A stretch of 64,000 nucleotides of DNA from B73-G16 sp964611295 (GCA_964611295.1 CAZSWV010000002.1:1-64000); one strand, 5' to 3'; shown: positions 8,998 to 18,132, numbered from the stretch's first letter. Translations and numbers: made by a program. The notes: a model not told the origin generated them from the letters alone.

Positions 8998-10005
8998 ATG
9001 CTGAGATTTTACAAAAAGCTACGGGAAAAGTTAAAGGAAGGTCAGACTTTTGTACTTATGGTCCTTGTCAAGAGACGCGGATCTGCGCCTAGAGATATAG
9101 GAGCAAAGATGGCCCTCTTTGAAAATGGCCAGACCCTTGGAACCATAGGAGGAGGGAAGGTCGAGGCCTTGGCCCTTGAAGAAGCAAAAAAGGTACTGGA
9201 GACAGGGGAGGGGAGACTCCTCGAGTATACGCTTACAGCTAAAGAGGTTTCCGAGGAGGGGATGCTTTGTGGCGGGGAGGTCTCGGTGCTTTTGGATCTG
9301 TGGGGAAAGGACAAGGAGGAGATGCTGGATGAACTTGTCAAGGCCCTTGAGAAGGGCGAAGAGCTATGGTTATTGTTGGGTCTGCCACCTTCTTTGAGAG
9401 GTTGTCTTTTGGTGACTAAGACAGAGGCCTTCGGTAATTTAGAAGGTATTGAAACTAAGGCCTTGGATCTTTTTTCCATAACAAGGCCTACGCTTTTGGA
9501 GGTCGGGGGAAAGCAATTATATGTGGAACCTGTCCTACAGGAACCGACCCTTTACCTCTTCGGTGCCGGGCATGTTTCACAGGAAATAGCGCCTTTGGCC
9601 AAAAAGGTGGGATTCAAGGTCGTTGTCGTGGACGATAGGGCTGAATTTGCCAACAAAGAGCGTTTCCCCACAGCGGACGAGATTATAGTGCAGGACTTTG
9701 AAGAGGCCAGCCGTAACCTTCCCCTTGGTCCCCAGAGCTATGTGGTAATAGTTACCAGGGGACATGCACATGACTACACGGTCCTTAAGAACGTCCTTGG
9801 TTTTGCGACCAGATACATAGGTATGATAGGGAGCAAAAGGAAAAGGGATATCATCTTTGACAAACTGAAAGGCGAAGGGGTCTCTGAAGGCCTACTTTCA
9901 CGTGTACGCTCTCCTATAGGGATCGATATCGGTGCCGAAACCCCAGAGGAAATAGCGATAAGCATAGTGGCGGAGCTGATCGCCTTCAAGAACCTAATGC
10001 CTTAA
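8998..10005 (+). CDS. XdhC/CoxI family molybdenum-hydroxylase maturation factor
   Basis: XdhC-type proteins help insert sulfurated molybdenum cofactor into xanthine dehydrogenase-like enzymes. The 335-residue protein has the N-terminal XdhC/CoxI domain (VLVKRRGSAPRDIGAKM, GTIGGGKVEA, MLCGGEVSV). Its C-terminal Rossmann domain contains YLFGAGHVSQEIAPLA, TRGHAHD and YIGMIGSKRK, giving full family architecture. No molybdenum hydroxylase subunit genes lie nearby, so its client is elsewhere in the genome. The 3' end overlaps the convergent dapB by 20 bases. It is divergent from the MFS gene with almost no spacer. Confidence 0.9.
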   Translation: MLRFYKKLREKLKEGQTFVLMVLVKRRGSAPRDIGAKMALFENGQTLGTIGGGKVEALALEEAKKVLETGEGRLLEYTLTAKEVSEEGMLCGGEVSVLLDLWGKDKEEMLDELVKALEKGEELWLLLGLPPSLRGCLLVTKTEAFGNLEGIETKALDLFSITRPTLLEVGGKQLYVEPVLQEPTLYLFGAGHVSQEIAPLAKKVGFKVVVVDDRAEFANKERFPTADEIIVQDFEEASRNLPLGPQSYVVIVTRGHAHDYTVLKNVLGFATRYIGMIGSKRKRDIIFDKLKGEGVSEGLLSRVRSPIGIDIGAETPEEIAISIVAELIAFKNLMP

Positions 10006-10801
10006 GACCTAAGACGTCCAACATGTCGTAAAGTCCAGCGGGTTTATCCACTACCCACAAGGCTGCTTTGACAGCCCCCCTAGCAAAGGCCTCCCTCGAA
10101 GAGGCACGGTGTACCAGCTCTACCCTTTCCCCCTCTCCGAGGAAAAACACCGTATGGTCTCCTATTACATCGCCCCCACGCAAGGCCATTATACCCAGCT
10201 GACCCAGGGGCCTTGGTCCCGTAAGGCCCTTGCGTCCGAATACGGCGTTTTGTTCCAGTTCAACCCCCAAGGCTGCCGATATCACTTGTCCGAGCCTCAA
10301 AGCCGTACCACTCGGTGCGTCCCTTTTCTGGCGATGATGGACCTCGACGATTTCAACGTCGTAATCTTTGCCTAAGACCCGGGTGGTTATCTCCACGAGT
10401 TTGAACAACAAATTGACGCCAAGGCTCATGTTCGGAGAAAGCACACAGGGTACCTTTTGGGCCAGGGATTCGATGGCCTTTTGCTGTTCGGAGGTAAAAC
10501 CGGTAGTACCTATGACCACGGCCTTTCTATACCTTGAAGCGACCTCCAAGGCTTCAAGGGAGGCCTCTGGGTGGCTGAAGTCTATAAGGACATCGGCCCC
10601 TACGATCACCTTCTCTAGGTCATCGGATACCACAATGCCACATGGCTTAAGGCCTATGAGTTCGTTAAGGTCCACGCCTATAAGGGGATGACCCGGACGT
10701 TCCACCCCTCCTACACACTTTATGCTATCTGATCCTTGGATCACCTTCAGTACCGTACGCCCCATCTTCCCCGCCACCCCTATTATCACTGCCTTTACCA
10801 T
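9986..10801 (-). CDS. dapB: 4-hydroxy-tetrahydrodipicolinate reductase
   Basis: DapB performs the second committed step of diaminopimelate/lysine synthesis with NAD(P)H. The 271-residue length is normal. The nucleotide-binding motif GVAGKMGRTV is at the N-terminus, followed by VIGTTGF, and the substrate-binding segment is EVHHRQKRDAPSGTAL. It is the last gene of the minus-strand leuA-leuC-HAD-lysA-dapF-dapB block and overlaps dapF by 7 bases. Confidence 0.96.
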   Translation of the reverse strand: MVKAVIIGVAGKMGRTVLKVIQGSDSIKCVGGVERPGHPLIGVDLNELIGLKPCGIVVSDDLEKVIVGADVLIDFSHPEASLEALEVASRYRKAVVIGTTGFTSEQQKAIESLAQKVPCVLSPNMSLGVNLLFKLVEITTRVLGKDYDVEIVEVHHRQKRDAPSGTALRLGQVISAALGVELEQNAVFGRKGLTGPRPLGQLGIMALRGGDVIGDHTVFFLGEGERVELVHRASSREAFARGAVKAALWVVDKPAGLYDMLDVLGLKALGS

Positions 10802-11616
10802 AAGGCCTCCTTGAAGGTCCCTTCGCAGACCAACCTCACCTTGCCTTCAAGGGCTATGTCCCTGAAGGATCCTTCTTCATAAGAGTAATATACCGTCAAA
10901 GGTTCATCACTTTTGGGTATGACCTTTGTAGGCGGCTGAGCATAACCTTTGAGGAAGGCTATTAGGGCAGAGGCGATGCTCCCTGTTCCACATGCCAGGG
11001 TTTCGTCCTCAACCCCTCGTTCGTAAGTCCTTACCCTTATATAAGTAGACTCTGCCTTTACGAAGTTGACATTAGTGCCTGCCGGCGCAAAACGTTCATG
11101 CCACCTAATAGCCCTACCCATCTTTCTGACGTCAAGGCCATGGAGGTCGTCCACGAACAACACAGCGTGAGGCACCCCTGTGTTCACGAAATCGAGGACA
11201 AGCTCCTTGCCCTCTACTTCGATCCTTATATCCCTTTTTAAATCCCGAGGTGGGGGTAGCTCTATCTTCACATTTTCACCGCTTACCTTTGCCTTCACTA
11301 TGCCGATCTTTGTTTCAAAAGACAGCTCCTTGGGAGCTATCCCAAGCATATGGGCCAGACGTGCTGCGCACCTCCCACCGTTTCCACACATCTCGGCTTC
11401 GCTTCCATCCGAATTGAAGAAATGCCAACGGAAATGGGCCCTGGAAGAAGGCTTAAGGAGGATGAAGCCGTCTGCTCCTACTGACAGCTGTCTGTGACAT
11501 ACCTTAGGCACTATGGGCTTTATGGCCTCTGGAGGTATCTTGTCCTCCAGATCAGCGACCAATAAAAAGTCGTTTCCCCCTCCGGTCATCTTGTAGAACT
11601 TAAGCCCCTCGATCAC
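10795..11616 (-). CDS. dapF: Diaminopimelate epimerase
   Basis: DapF converts LL- to meso-diaminopimelate without a cofactor, using two cysteines. Both are visible: one in AEMCGNGGRCAAR and one in ETLACGTGSIASAL. The N-terminal segment TGGGNDFLL is also typical, and 273 residues is the usual size. It overlaps lysA by 4 bases upstream and dapB by 7 downstream, so the three genes form a tightly coupled lysine/cell-wall precursor operon. Confidence 0.97.
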   Translation of the reverse strand: MIEGLKFYKMTGGGNDFLLVADLEDKIPPEAIKPIVPKVCHRQLSVGADGFILLKPSSRAHFRWHFFNSDGSEAEMCGNGGRCAARLAHMLGIAPKELSFETKIGIVKAKVSGENVKIELPPPRDLKRDIRIEVEGKELVLDFVNTGVPHAVLFVDDLHGLDVRKMGRAIRWHERFAPAGTNVNFVKAESTYIRVRTYERGVEDETLACGTGSIASALIAFLKGYAQPPTKVIPKSDEPLTVYYSYEEGSFRDIALEGKVRLVCEGTFKEALW

Positions 11617-12869
11617 GTTAAAAACTCCGGTATGTCTTCCCCTCTTATGAGGTCTTCGTAACTTTCCCTTTTCCTCACTACCCAGAACTTATCGTCCTTG
11701 ACCATCACTTCAGCTACCCTTGGCCTCGAGTTGTAATTGGAGGACATGGAGAAACCGTAAGCACCAGCGCTCATTACGGCAAGAAATTCGCCAGGCATCG
11801 GTTCGGCTATCTCTCGGTCCTTGGCCAAATAATCCCCAGTTTCACATATAGGTCCCACTATATCGACTTTGACCTTTGGACGTTCCTCCAGTCTACAGGG
11901 AAGTATTTCATGGTAGGCCTTGTAAAGCGTAGGCCTGATTAGGTCGTTCATAGCAGCATCTACTACCACAAACCTCTTGCCCCCGTTTTCCTTCCTATAG
12001 AGTACTTTCGTTACCAAAACCCCCGCGTTTCCTACAAGTACACGGCCTGGTTCAAAAACGAAGGTACACTCCATCCCCTTCACGAGTTCAGCAAGCGCCT
12101 TACCGTATTCAGAAGGATGCGGCGGTTCCTCATCCCTATAAGTGATCCCAAGGCCACCTCCAAGATCGACCATCCTAACGTCTATCCCTGCTCCTTTTAA
12201 GGTAAAGAAGAACTCCTTTATCTTCCCAAAGGCCTCCAAAAAAGGACCAAGGTCTGTGATCTGAGAACCTATGTGGCAACTTATGCCCACTACCTCCAAA
12301 TGGGAGTTCCGGGAAGCCCATCGGAAGAGTTCATATGCCTCTTTCATCTCTAGTCCGAACTTGGAGGACCTAAGTCCTGTGCTGATATAAGGATGGGTAA
12401 GGGGATCTACGTCTGGGTTAACCCTTATGGACATGGGAGCACGTATGCCCTTTTCGCTGGCTAGGCTTGCCAGAAGCCTCAGTTCTTCTCCTGATTCCAC
12501 ATTTATCATAAGGACCCCTACCTCAAGGGCATAACGAAGTTCTTCGGGGCTTTTGCCTACACCACTGAACACTATCCTCTTAGGGTCTACCCCCGCCTTA
12601 AGGGCCCTAAAAAGTTCACCGCCTGAGACGACATCAGCCCCAGCGCCCTTTTGCGCGAAGGTCCTGATCACTGCGAGGTTGGAGTTAGCTTTGACCGAAT
12701 AACAAATGAGGTGATCGAGCTCCTTTAAGGCATCCCTGAACACTTCATAGTGCCGCTCTAAGGTCCTGTAGCTATACACATAAAGCGGGGTTCCCAACTC
12801 CTTGGCTATCTCCTCAAGGGGCACTTGTTCGCAAAAAAGCAACCCGTTTCTGTAACTGAAGTAATGCAT
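11613..12869 (-). CDS. lysA: Diaminopimelate decarboxylase
   Basis: A PLP-dependent fold III decarboxylase that makes L-lysine from meso-diaminopimelate. The PLP lysine is in CYSVKANSN. GAGADVVSGGELFRAL, HIGSQI, the phosphate-binding DLGGGLGI and the active-site CETGDYLAKDR all match LysA. The 418-residue length is normal. The ATG is two bases from the stop of the upstream HAD gene. Confidence 0.97.
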   Translation of the reverse strand: MHYFSYRNGLLFCEQVPLEEIAKELGTPLYVYSYRTLERHYEVFRDALKELDHLICYSVKANSNLAVIRTFAQKGAGADVVSGGELFRALKAGVDPKRIVFSGVGKSPEELRYALEVGVLMINVESGEELRLLASLASEKGIRAPMSIRVNPDVDPLTHPYISTGLRSSKFGLEMKEAYELFRWASRNSHLEVVGISCHIGSQITDLGPFLEAFGKIKEFFFTLKGAGIDVRMVDLGGGLGITYRDEEPPHPSEYGKALAELVKGMECTFVFEPGRVLVGNAGVLVTKVLYRKENGGKRFVVVDAAMNDLIRPTLYKAYHEILPCRLEERPKVKVDIVGPICETGDYLAKDREIAEPMPGEFLAVMSAGAYGFSMSSNYNSRPRVAEVMVKDDKFWVVRKRESYEDLIRGEDIPEFLT

Positions 12870-12870
12870 C

Positions 12871-13359
12871 TCAGCGCCTCAAAGTGGCTTTGTGCCTCAA
12901 AGGCTTCAATATCAATTCAAGGGCATGGAGGACATCTGTCACCACTACGTGGGCGTTGAGGATTGCCTCACGTGCAGCCCCTTCAGGTCCTATGACAGCA
13001 ATCCCCAAGGCAGCCTCTTTAAGCATAAGGGAATCGTTATAGCCGTTTCCTACAGCGATGGTCCTTTCAGGTCCGAGTTCCTTAACAAAATCCCTCTTGG
13101 CCTGAGCTTCATCCTGTCCCTGTACCTTCACCACCTCGACATGTACCCTTTTTAACCTCTCAAATATTTCCATCCTCTTTGATACGTCACCACGGGTGTC
13201 TGCGGTAATTATAAAGACCTTGAGCTTTTTTGCCAAAAGACTCAAACGGTCCTTAACCTTGTTGTGGATGCGTCCGTCTTTGGCAAGGGTCCCATTGTAG
13301 TCTATTACTAGGTTTTCTATCTCCAACACTCCAAGTCCAGGTATTTCAAGGCGCATCAT
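12871..13359 (-). CDS. HAD-superfamily soluble P-type-ATPase-like hydrolase
   Basis: A 162-residue HAD-fold protein with the nucleophile Asp in VIDYNGTLAKDG, motif II FIITADT and a motif IV region TIAVGNGYNDSLML. The position two residues after the nucleophile is Asn rather than the Asp of true phosphatases, as in the family of stand-alone P-type ATPase phosphorylation domains, whose activity is poorly known. It sits between leuC and lysA with spacers of 2-6 bases, so it is cotranscribed with amino acid biosynthesis genes. A pathway role cannot be inferred. Confidence 0.75.
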   Translation of the reverse strand: MMRLEIPGLGVLEIENLVIDYNGTLAKDGRIHNKVKDRLSLLAKKLKVFIITADTRGDVSKRMEIFERLKRVHVEVVKVQGQDEAQAKRDFVKELGPERTIAVGNGYNDSLMLKEAALGIAVIGPEGAAREAILNAHVVVTDVLHALELILKPLRHKATLRR

Positions 13360-13365
13360 AGGGAC

Positions 13366-14625
13366 CTACACCTCTTCCGGATGGGCTATCCGCCCTAAGA
13401 TGGCACTTGCTGCAGCTACTGCAGGGTTCGAGAGGTAAACTTCGCTTTTCGGATGGCCCATCCTACCGACGAAGTTGCGATTGGTAGTGGCTATGGCCCT
13501 TTCGCCTTCAGCTAATACCCCCATGTGCCCCCCAAGGCAGGGGCCACAAGTCGGGGTGCTCACCGCGGCTCCTGCTTCAACGAAGGTCTCTATTAAACCC
13601 TCCCTTAAGGCCTGAAGGTAAACCCTTTGGGTAGCGGGAATAACGATAAGTCTCACCCACGGGGCTACCTTTTTCCCTTTGAGGACTTCAGCAGCTGCCC
13701 TTAAATCGCCTAACCTCCCGTTCGTACATGAACCTATCACCACTTGGTCTATCTCCACATGTCTAAGTTCACGGACAGGCCTTACGTTTGCAGGAGAAGG
13801 TGGACAAGCAATAAGGGGCTCGAGCTTCCCCAAATCTACCTCTAAAACCTCGCTGTAAGGAGCATCGGGATCCGCTTGGAGGACGGAGAACTCCTCTACT
13901 CCTACTTCCTTTAGATACTGAAGGGTTACCTCATCCACGGGCATGATCCCGTTCTTTGCCCCGGCTTCAACCACCATGTTGGCCACGGTAAACCTATCAT
14001 CTATGGAAAGGGCCTTAAGGCCTTCTCCCGTGAACTCCATGGCCATGTACCTTGCCCCCTCGGTCCCGATCTTGCCTATTATATGGAGGATAAGGTCCTT
14101 ACCACAGACCCACTTGGGAAACCTTCCATAAAGGGTGACCTTCATAGCCTCAGGTACCCTGAGCCATATCTCCCCTGTGGCCCAGGCCGCAGCTAAGTCC
14201 GTGCTTCCCACCCCCGTAGAAAAGGCCCCAAGGGCCCCATAGGTGCATGTATGGCTGTCAGCGCCGATGATCAAATCCGAAGGCTTTACCAGACCAAGTT
14301 CTGGCAGAAGGGCATGTTCTACACCCATCCGTCCTACTTCGTAGTAGTGGACTATCCCCTGTTCCTTGGCAAACTGACGCATGACCTTACACTGCTCAGC
14401 GGATTGTAAGTCCTTATTGGGGGTAAAGTGATCTGGAACCAGGACCACCTTCGAAGGGTCAAATACCTTAGATGCCCCCATCTCGCGGAAGGCTTTAATG
14501 GCCAAGGGAGCCGTTATATCATTGGCAAGGGTTAAGTCCACCTTACAGATCACGATCTCTCCGGGTTCGAGGTAGTCCCTTCCGGCATGCCTTGCAAGGA
14601 TCTTGGCCGTATGCGTCATCCCCAC
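13366..14625 (-). CDS. leuC: 3-isopropylmalate dehydratase large subunit
   Basis: An aconitase-family [4Fe-4S] enzyme that isomerises 2- to 3-isopropylmalate. The three cluster cysteines appear in VIGSCTNGR and PTCGPCLGG. IIGADSHTCTYGALGAFSTG is the family signature region. I prefer the GTG at 14625 (giving a MGMTHTAKIL start) because GGAGGT lies 7 bases upstream and homologues begin there; a GTG at 14634 is also open. The protein is of the shorter archaeal/bacterial type (about 420 residues). leuD and leuB are not in this operon. A related homoaconitase role is possible, but the neighbour leuA argues for leucine. Confidence 0.88.
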   Translation of the reverse strand: MGMTHTAKILARHAGRDYLEPGEIVICKVDLTLANDITAPLAIKAFREMGASKVFDPSKVVLVPDHFTPNKDLQSAEQCKVMRQFAKEQGIVHYYEVGRMGVEHALLPELGLVKPSDLIIGADSHTCTYGALGAFSTGVGSTDLAAAWATGEIWLRVPEAMKVTLYGRFPKWVCGKDLILHIIGKIGTEGARYMAMEFTGEGLKALSIDDRFTVANMVVEAGAKNGIMPVDEVTLQYLKEVGVEEFSVLQADPDAPYSEVLEVDLGKLEPLIACPPSPANVRPVRELRHVEIDQVVIGSCTNGRLGDLRAAAEVLKGKKVAPWVRLIVIPATQRVYLQALREGLIETFVEAGAAVSTPTCGPCLGGHMGVLAEGERAIATTNRNFVGRMGHPKSEVYLSNPAVAAASAILGRIAHPEEV

Positions 14626-14626
14626 C

Positions 14627-16159
14627 TTACACACCTCCGAGTTTTCTCTTTTTGAGGTACTCCAATTTGTTCAAGGCGTTTACGAAGGCCTTCGCACTTG
14701 CGACAAGTATATCCGTGTCTGCTCCTTGTCCAATGGCCGTAACGCCGTCCTCTTCTATCCTCACCCTCACTTCCCCTTGGGCATCGGTCCCACCTGTAAT
14801 GGAGGCCACGCTGTAATCCAGTAAGTTGCCTTTGAAGCCGGTGATCTTGGTAATGGTCTTATAGACTGCGTCCACAGGACCTATCCCAAAACCGGCTTCC
14901 ATTACCACCTTTCCGTCTATCTCCATCTGTACAGTAGCCGTTGGGATGGACACCGTACCGCTGTGAACGCTTAAGTTCAAAAGTTTATACTTATCAGGAA
15001 CCCTGAAGAGTTCCTCTTCCACCAGGGCTATAAGGTCCTCATCGTATATGACCTTCTTCTGATCTGCCATCTTCTTGAAACGCTGAAAGACCACGTCGAG
15101 CTCCGGTTGGCTGAGGTCATATCCCAAGGCCTTGAGCCTTGCCCTTAGGGCATGGCGTCCTGAATGTTTGCCTAAGACGATGTGACTTGTTGGAATCCCC
15201 ACGCTCTCAGGGGTCATGATCTCATAGGTAAGCTTTTCCTTAAGCACCCCATCCTGATGTATGCCAGATTCATGGGCAAAGGCATTAGCCCCGACAATGG
15301 CCTTATTGGGTTGAACAGGAATGCCCGTTATCGAAGAGACTAGCCGACTGGTAGGGTATAGCTCGTGGGTGTTCACCCCAGTGTAAAACGGTAGGAGGTC
15401 ACGCCTCACCTTGAGGATCATTACGATCTCCTCAAGGGCAGCGTTGCCTGCGCGTTCTCCTATGCCGTTTATGGTACATTCCACCTGTCTTGCTCCGTTC
15501 AATATGGCCGCAATGGAGTTTGCCACTGCCAAGCCGAGGTCGTTATGGCAATGGACGCTGATAACAGCTTTGTCGACATTTGGGACGCGCTCCTTTATGG
15601 TCCTTATGAGCCTACCGAACTCCTCAGGGACCGAATAACCCACAGTGTCGGGGATGTTGATGGTAGTGGCCCCTGCCTCAATGGCGGTCTCAATGACCTT
15701 TAGAAGGTATTCGAGGTTGCTCCTTGTAGCATCTTCGGGCGAAAACTCTACGTCTTCGGTGTATTTTTTGGCGTAACTCACCGCCTCCTTTACACGAGTG
15801 AGTACTTCTTCCTTTGTCATCCTCAACTTGTACTTCAAGTGTATGTCGCTTGTGGCTATAAAGGTGTGGATCCTCGGCTTTTGGGCACCTTTTATTGCTT
15901 CCCAGGCCCGGTCTATGTCCTCCTTGTTTGCCCTGGCCAAGGCACATATGATGGGCCCCTTTACCTCTTCGGCTATGGCCCGGACGGCTTCGAACTCCCC
16001 TTCTGAGGACATGGGAAAGCCTGCCTCGATCACGTCAACGCCTAGCTTCGCCAACTGCTTGGCCACCCTTAACTTTTCCTCGGTCTTCATCGAGGCACCG
16101 GGGGATTGTTCGCCATCGCGTAACGTAGTGTCAAAGATGATGATCTTTTCTGCCATCAT
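14627..16159 (-). CDS. leuA: 2-isopropylmalate synthase
   Basis: Condenses acetyl-CoA with 2-ketoisovalerate, the first leucine-specific step. The 510-residue protein starts with the DRE-TIM signature FDTTLRDGEQSPGASM and contains SVHCHNDLGLAVAN and GANAFAHESGIHQDG. The C-terminal LeuA regulatory domain (leucine feedback site) occupies about the last 130 residues. Two adjacent ATGs (16159, 16156) follow AAGGAGG; the second has the better spacing. leuC follows directly. Confidence 0.95.
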   Translation of the reverse strand: MMAEKIIIFDTTLRDGEQSPGASMKTEEKLRVAKQLAKLGVDVIEAGFPMSSEGEFEAVRAIAEEVKGPIICALARANKEDIDRAWEAIKGAQKPRIHTFIATSDIHLKYKLRMTKEEVLTRVKEAVSYAKKYTEDVEFSPEDATRSNLEYLLKVIETAIEAGATTINIPDTVGYSVPEEFGRLIRTIKERVPNVDKAVISVHCHNDLGLAVANSIAAILNGARQVECTINGIGERAGNAALEEIVMILKVRRDLLPFYTGVNTHELYPTSRLVSSITGIPVQPNKAIVGANAFAHESGIHQDGVLKEKLTYEIMTPESVGIPTSHIVLGKHSGRHALRARLKALGYDLSQPELDVVFQRFKKMADQKKVIYDEDLIALVEEELFRVPDKYKLLNLSVHSGTVSIPTATVQMEIDGKVVMEAGFGIGPVDAVYKTITKITGFKGNLLDYSVASITGGTDAQGEVRVRIEEDGVTAIGQGADTDILVASAKAFVNALNKLEYLKKRKLGGV

Positions 16160-16223
16160 CGGCCTCCTTGATATTGTTATAATTTAAGCAAAAAACGCCA
16201 AAGAGAAAAACAGGGGTAAAAAA
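16160..16223. promoter_or_regulatory. Divergent intergenic promoter region, leuA/rsmE
   Basis: Only 64 bases separate leuA (minus) from rsmE (plus). TATAAT at 16178-16183 could serve as a -10 for the plus strand; the same spot reads TATAAC on the minus strand. No convincing -35 is visible on either side, so the exact promoters remain uncertain. Confidence 0.35.
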
Positions 16224-16949
16224 ATGAGAAGGCTCTTTGTCCCACCTGAGGAAATAGGTCCCAAGATCAAACTCAAAACGAAAGACCTGAAGTACCTCCT
16301 CCGGGTGTTGAGGCTTGAGACAGGAGATCTCGTAGAGGTGTTCGATGGAAAGGGCAACCGCTACAAGACGAGGATCGTACAATACGAAGACGGTTATTTC
16401 TTACAGGTCCTCGAAGAATTAGAACCAGAGACCCAAAAAAGCCCCCGGATATGTTTGGGTCAGGGACTGTTGAAGGGCGAGAAGATGAAATGGGTCATCC
16501 AAAAGGCCACAGAACTTGGGGCAGAGATGATCGTACCGGTAAAGACCAGTAGGTCCATTCCCCTTCTAGAGGAGCAGGAAGCTAAAAGCAAGGTCGATAG
16601 ATGGAGGAAGATAGCCCAAGAGGCTGCAAAGCAGTCAAACCGCTCAACCGTCCCCCAGATACTTGAACCCATGGACCTAGAGGACTTCCTCGAGCTGGCA
16701 GAAGGGACCAAATTGGCCTTCTGGGAAAGGGCAAAGACAGGGTTCAAAGAGGCCATAAAAGATATAAAACCCGCAGATACCATCACCCTCCTTATAGGCC
16801 CCGAAGGGGGCTTCTCCGACAAAGAAGCCTCAAAGATAACCCAAAGCGGCTTCACCCTCTGTCACCTAGGCGAACGCATCCTCAGGGCAGAAACAGCCAC
16901 CCTTGCAGCCATGACCATAACCCAATACCTATACGGAGACATAGGATAA
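16224..16949 (+). CDS. rsmE: RsmE-family 16S rRNA (m3U1498) methyltransferase, copy 1
   Basis: RsmE methylates N3 of U1498 in 16S rRNA using SAM; it is a SPOUT-fold enzyme. The 241-residue protein has the N-terminal PUA-like domain and SPOUT motifs KMKWVIQKATELG, LLIGPEGGFSDKE and HLGERILRAETA. A second, clearly different RsmE is at 57843-58604. This copy has the more canonical length and start, preceded by AGGGG. It may be a single-gene unit. Confidence 0.9.
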   Translation: MRRLFVPPEEIGPKIKLKTKDLKYLLRVLRLETGDLVEVFDGKGNRYKTRIVQYEDGYFLQVLEELEPETQKSPRICLGQGLLKGEKMKWVIQKATELGAEMIVPVKTSRSIPLLEEQEAKSKVDRWRKIAQEAAKQSNRSTVPQILEPMDLEDFLELAEGTKLAFWERAKTGFKEAIKDIKPADTITLLIGPEGGFSDKEASKITQSGFTLCHLGERILRAETATLAAMTITQYLYGDIG

Positions 16950-16959
16950 AAACACTCCC

Positions 16960-16988
16960 TTGACACCACGAGAAAATACCTCTATCAT
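16960..16988 (+). promoter_or_regulatory. Promoter of glutamate synthase operon
   Basis: TTGACA (16960-16965) and TATCAT (16983-16988) are separated by exactly 17 bases, a near-consensus sigma-70 promoter. The expected transcription start falls at about 16995, inside the palindrome at 16993-17019, which suggests repression. Confidence 0.75.
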
Positions 16989-16992
16989 AAAA

Positions 16993-17019
16993 TACGGAAA
17001 AAAGTTACCGTTTTCCGTA
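16993..17019 (+). promoter_or_regulatory. Predicted NrpR operator at the glutamate synthase promoter
   Basis: TACGGAAAA (16993-17001) and TTTTCCGTA (17011-17019) are perfect inverted arms around a GTTAC-containing centre. The central 21 bases (16996-17016) match the palindrome in front of nrpR (26795-26815) at 18 of 21 positions. Position over the transcription start fits a repressor operator. Archaeal NrpR binds related GGAA...TTCC or GGTA...TACC palindromes (established for methanogens); binding here is inference. Confidence 0.7.
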
Positions 17020-17037
17020 AGAGGGGAGGGCTGGAGG

Positions 17038-18132
17038 ATGGTTGGTGGGGTGAAGGGTTTTGATGAGCGTAGGTTCAGGATCTCTTCTGGTTGTGGGGTA
17101 GTGGGTGTTATTGACCGAGAGGGGAGGCCGTTTTCGGGGGAATTAGTGGTTTCCTCTTTGTGTGTCCTTTCGGAGAGGGGGAATGGTCTTGGCAGTGGTT
17201 TTGCTGGCTACGGCATATATCCTGATCTCAAGGACTGTTTTTGTTTTCACGTGATGTATTACGGTACTGAGGTCAAAGAATTGCTCGAAGGGTATCTAAG
17301 GGAGCATTTCGAGATGGTTTTCTTTGAGCCCATTCCCACCAAGGAGGTAAAGGGCTTAGGGCCTTTGCCCCTTTTGTGGCGGTACTTTCTCAAGTGTAAA
17401 GAGGACCAAGGTTCAGAAGAGGAGGAGATACTGAGACACGTGATGTTCATAAACAGGAGGTTCCGAAAGGCGTGTGTTTTTTCTTCGGGAAAGAACATGG
17501 GGGTCTTCAAGGGTGTTGGGGAGCCTGAGGCCATAGCTGAGTTTTACAGGATACCCGATTACCAAGGATACATATGGATAGGACATACACGTTTCCCAAC
17601 CAATACCCCAGGTTGGTGGGGAGGTGCCCATCCTTTTAACGTTTTGGACTTGGCGGTTGTCCACAACGGTGAGCTCTCCTCCTATGGTACCAATAGGCGC
17701 TACCTGGAATCCTGGGGGTATCAATGTACGCTTTTGACCGATACTGAAGTAATCGCTTACCTATTCGACTTACTTTACAGGAAGCACAAGTTGGACCTAG
17801 ACCTGGTGGTTAAGGTGCTTTCGCCTCCTTTTTGGTTCCAAATCCAAGAGGCGGAAAATGGGGAGAAAGAGCTGTTAAGGAGTTTAAGGATCATATATGG
17901 AGGCGCGCTCTTAAACGGGCCTTTTTCGGTAATTGTCGCTAGTTCCAACTGGATAGTGGGGCTTAACGACAGGATGAAGCTTCGGCCCTTGGTAGCTGCA
18001 AAAAGCGGGGATTTTCTCTATTTGGCCTCAGAAGAGGCGGCGATCAGGGCCATATGTCCAACTCCGGAAGAGGTCTGGAGGCCAGGGGCATTTGAGCCTG
18101 TAATAGGGAGGGTAAAGGATGGTCAGACGTAG
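17038..18132 (+). CDS. Glutamate synthase, glutamine amidotransferase subunit (split archaeal type)
   Basis: Corresponds to the N-terminal class II (Ntn) amidotransferase domain of GltB as a separate protein; it releases ammonia from glutamine. I start at the ATG at 17038, directly after GGAGGGCTGGAGG. The reading frame is open upstream but would read through the promoter and operator. The expected nucleophile is Cys19 (SSGCGVVGV), exposed after removal of an 18-residue propeptide. WIGHTRFPTNTPGWWGGAHPF and VVHNGELSSYG are the conserved substrate and oxyanion segments. It overlaps the next subunit by 14 bases. Confidence 0.9.
   Translation: MVGGVKGFDERRFRISSGCGVVGVIDREGRPFSGELVVSSLCVLSERGNGLGSGFAGYGIYPDLKDCFCFHVMYYGTEVKELLEGYLREHFEMVFFEPIPTKEVKGLGPLPLLWRYFLKCKEDQGSEEEEILRHVMFINRRFRKACVFSSGKNMGVFKGVGEPEAIAEFYRIPDYQGYIWIGHTRFPTNTPGWWGGAHPFNVLDLAVVHNGELSSYGTNRRYLESWGYQCTLLTDTEVIAYLFDLLYRKHKLDLDLVVKVLSPPFWFQIQEAENGEKELLRSLRIIYGGALLNGPFSVIVASSNWIVGLNDRMKLRPLVAAKSGDFLYLASEEAAIRAICPTPEEVWRPGAFEPVIGRVKDGQT

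Noticed and set aside
14626..14634. GTG at 14634 as the leuC start
   Set aside because: It would overlap leuA and lies within the GGAGGTG ribosome binding site; GTG 14625 has ideal spacing and matches homologues.
16960..17037. N-terminal extension of the glutamate synthase amidotransferase from 16960
   Set aside because: It would translate the promoter and operator; the ATG at 17038 has a strong ribosome binding site and gives the right distance to the catalytic Cys.
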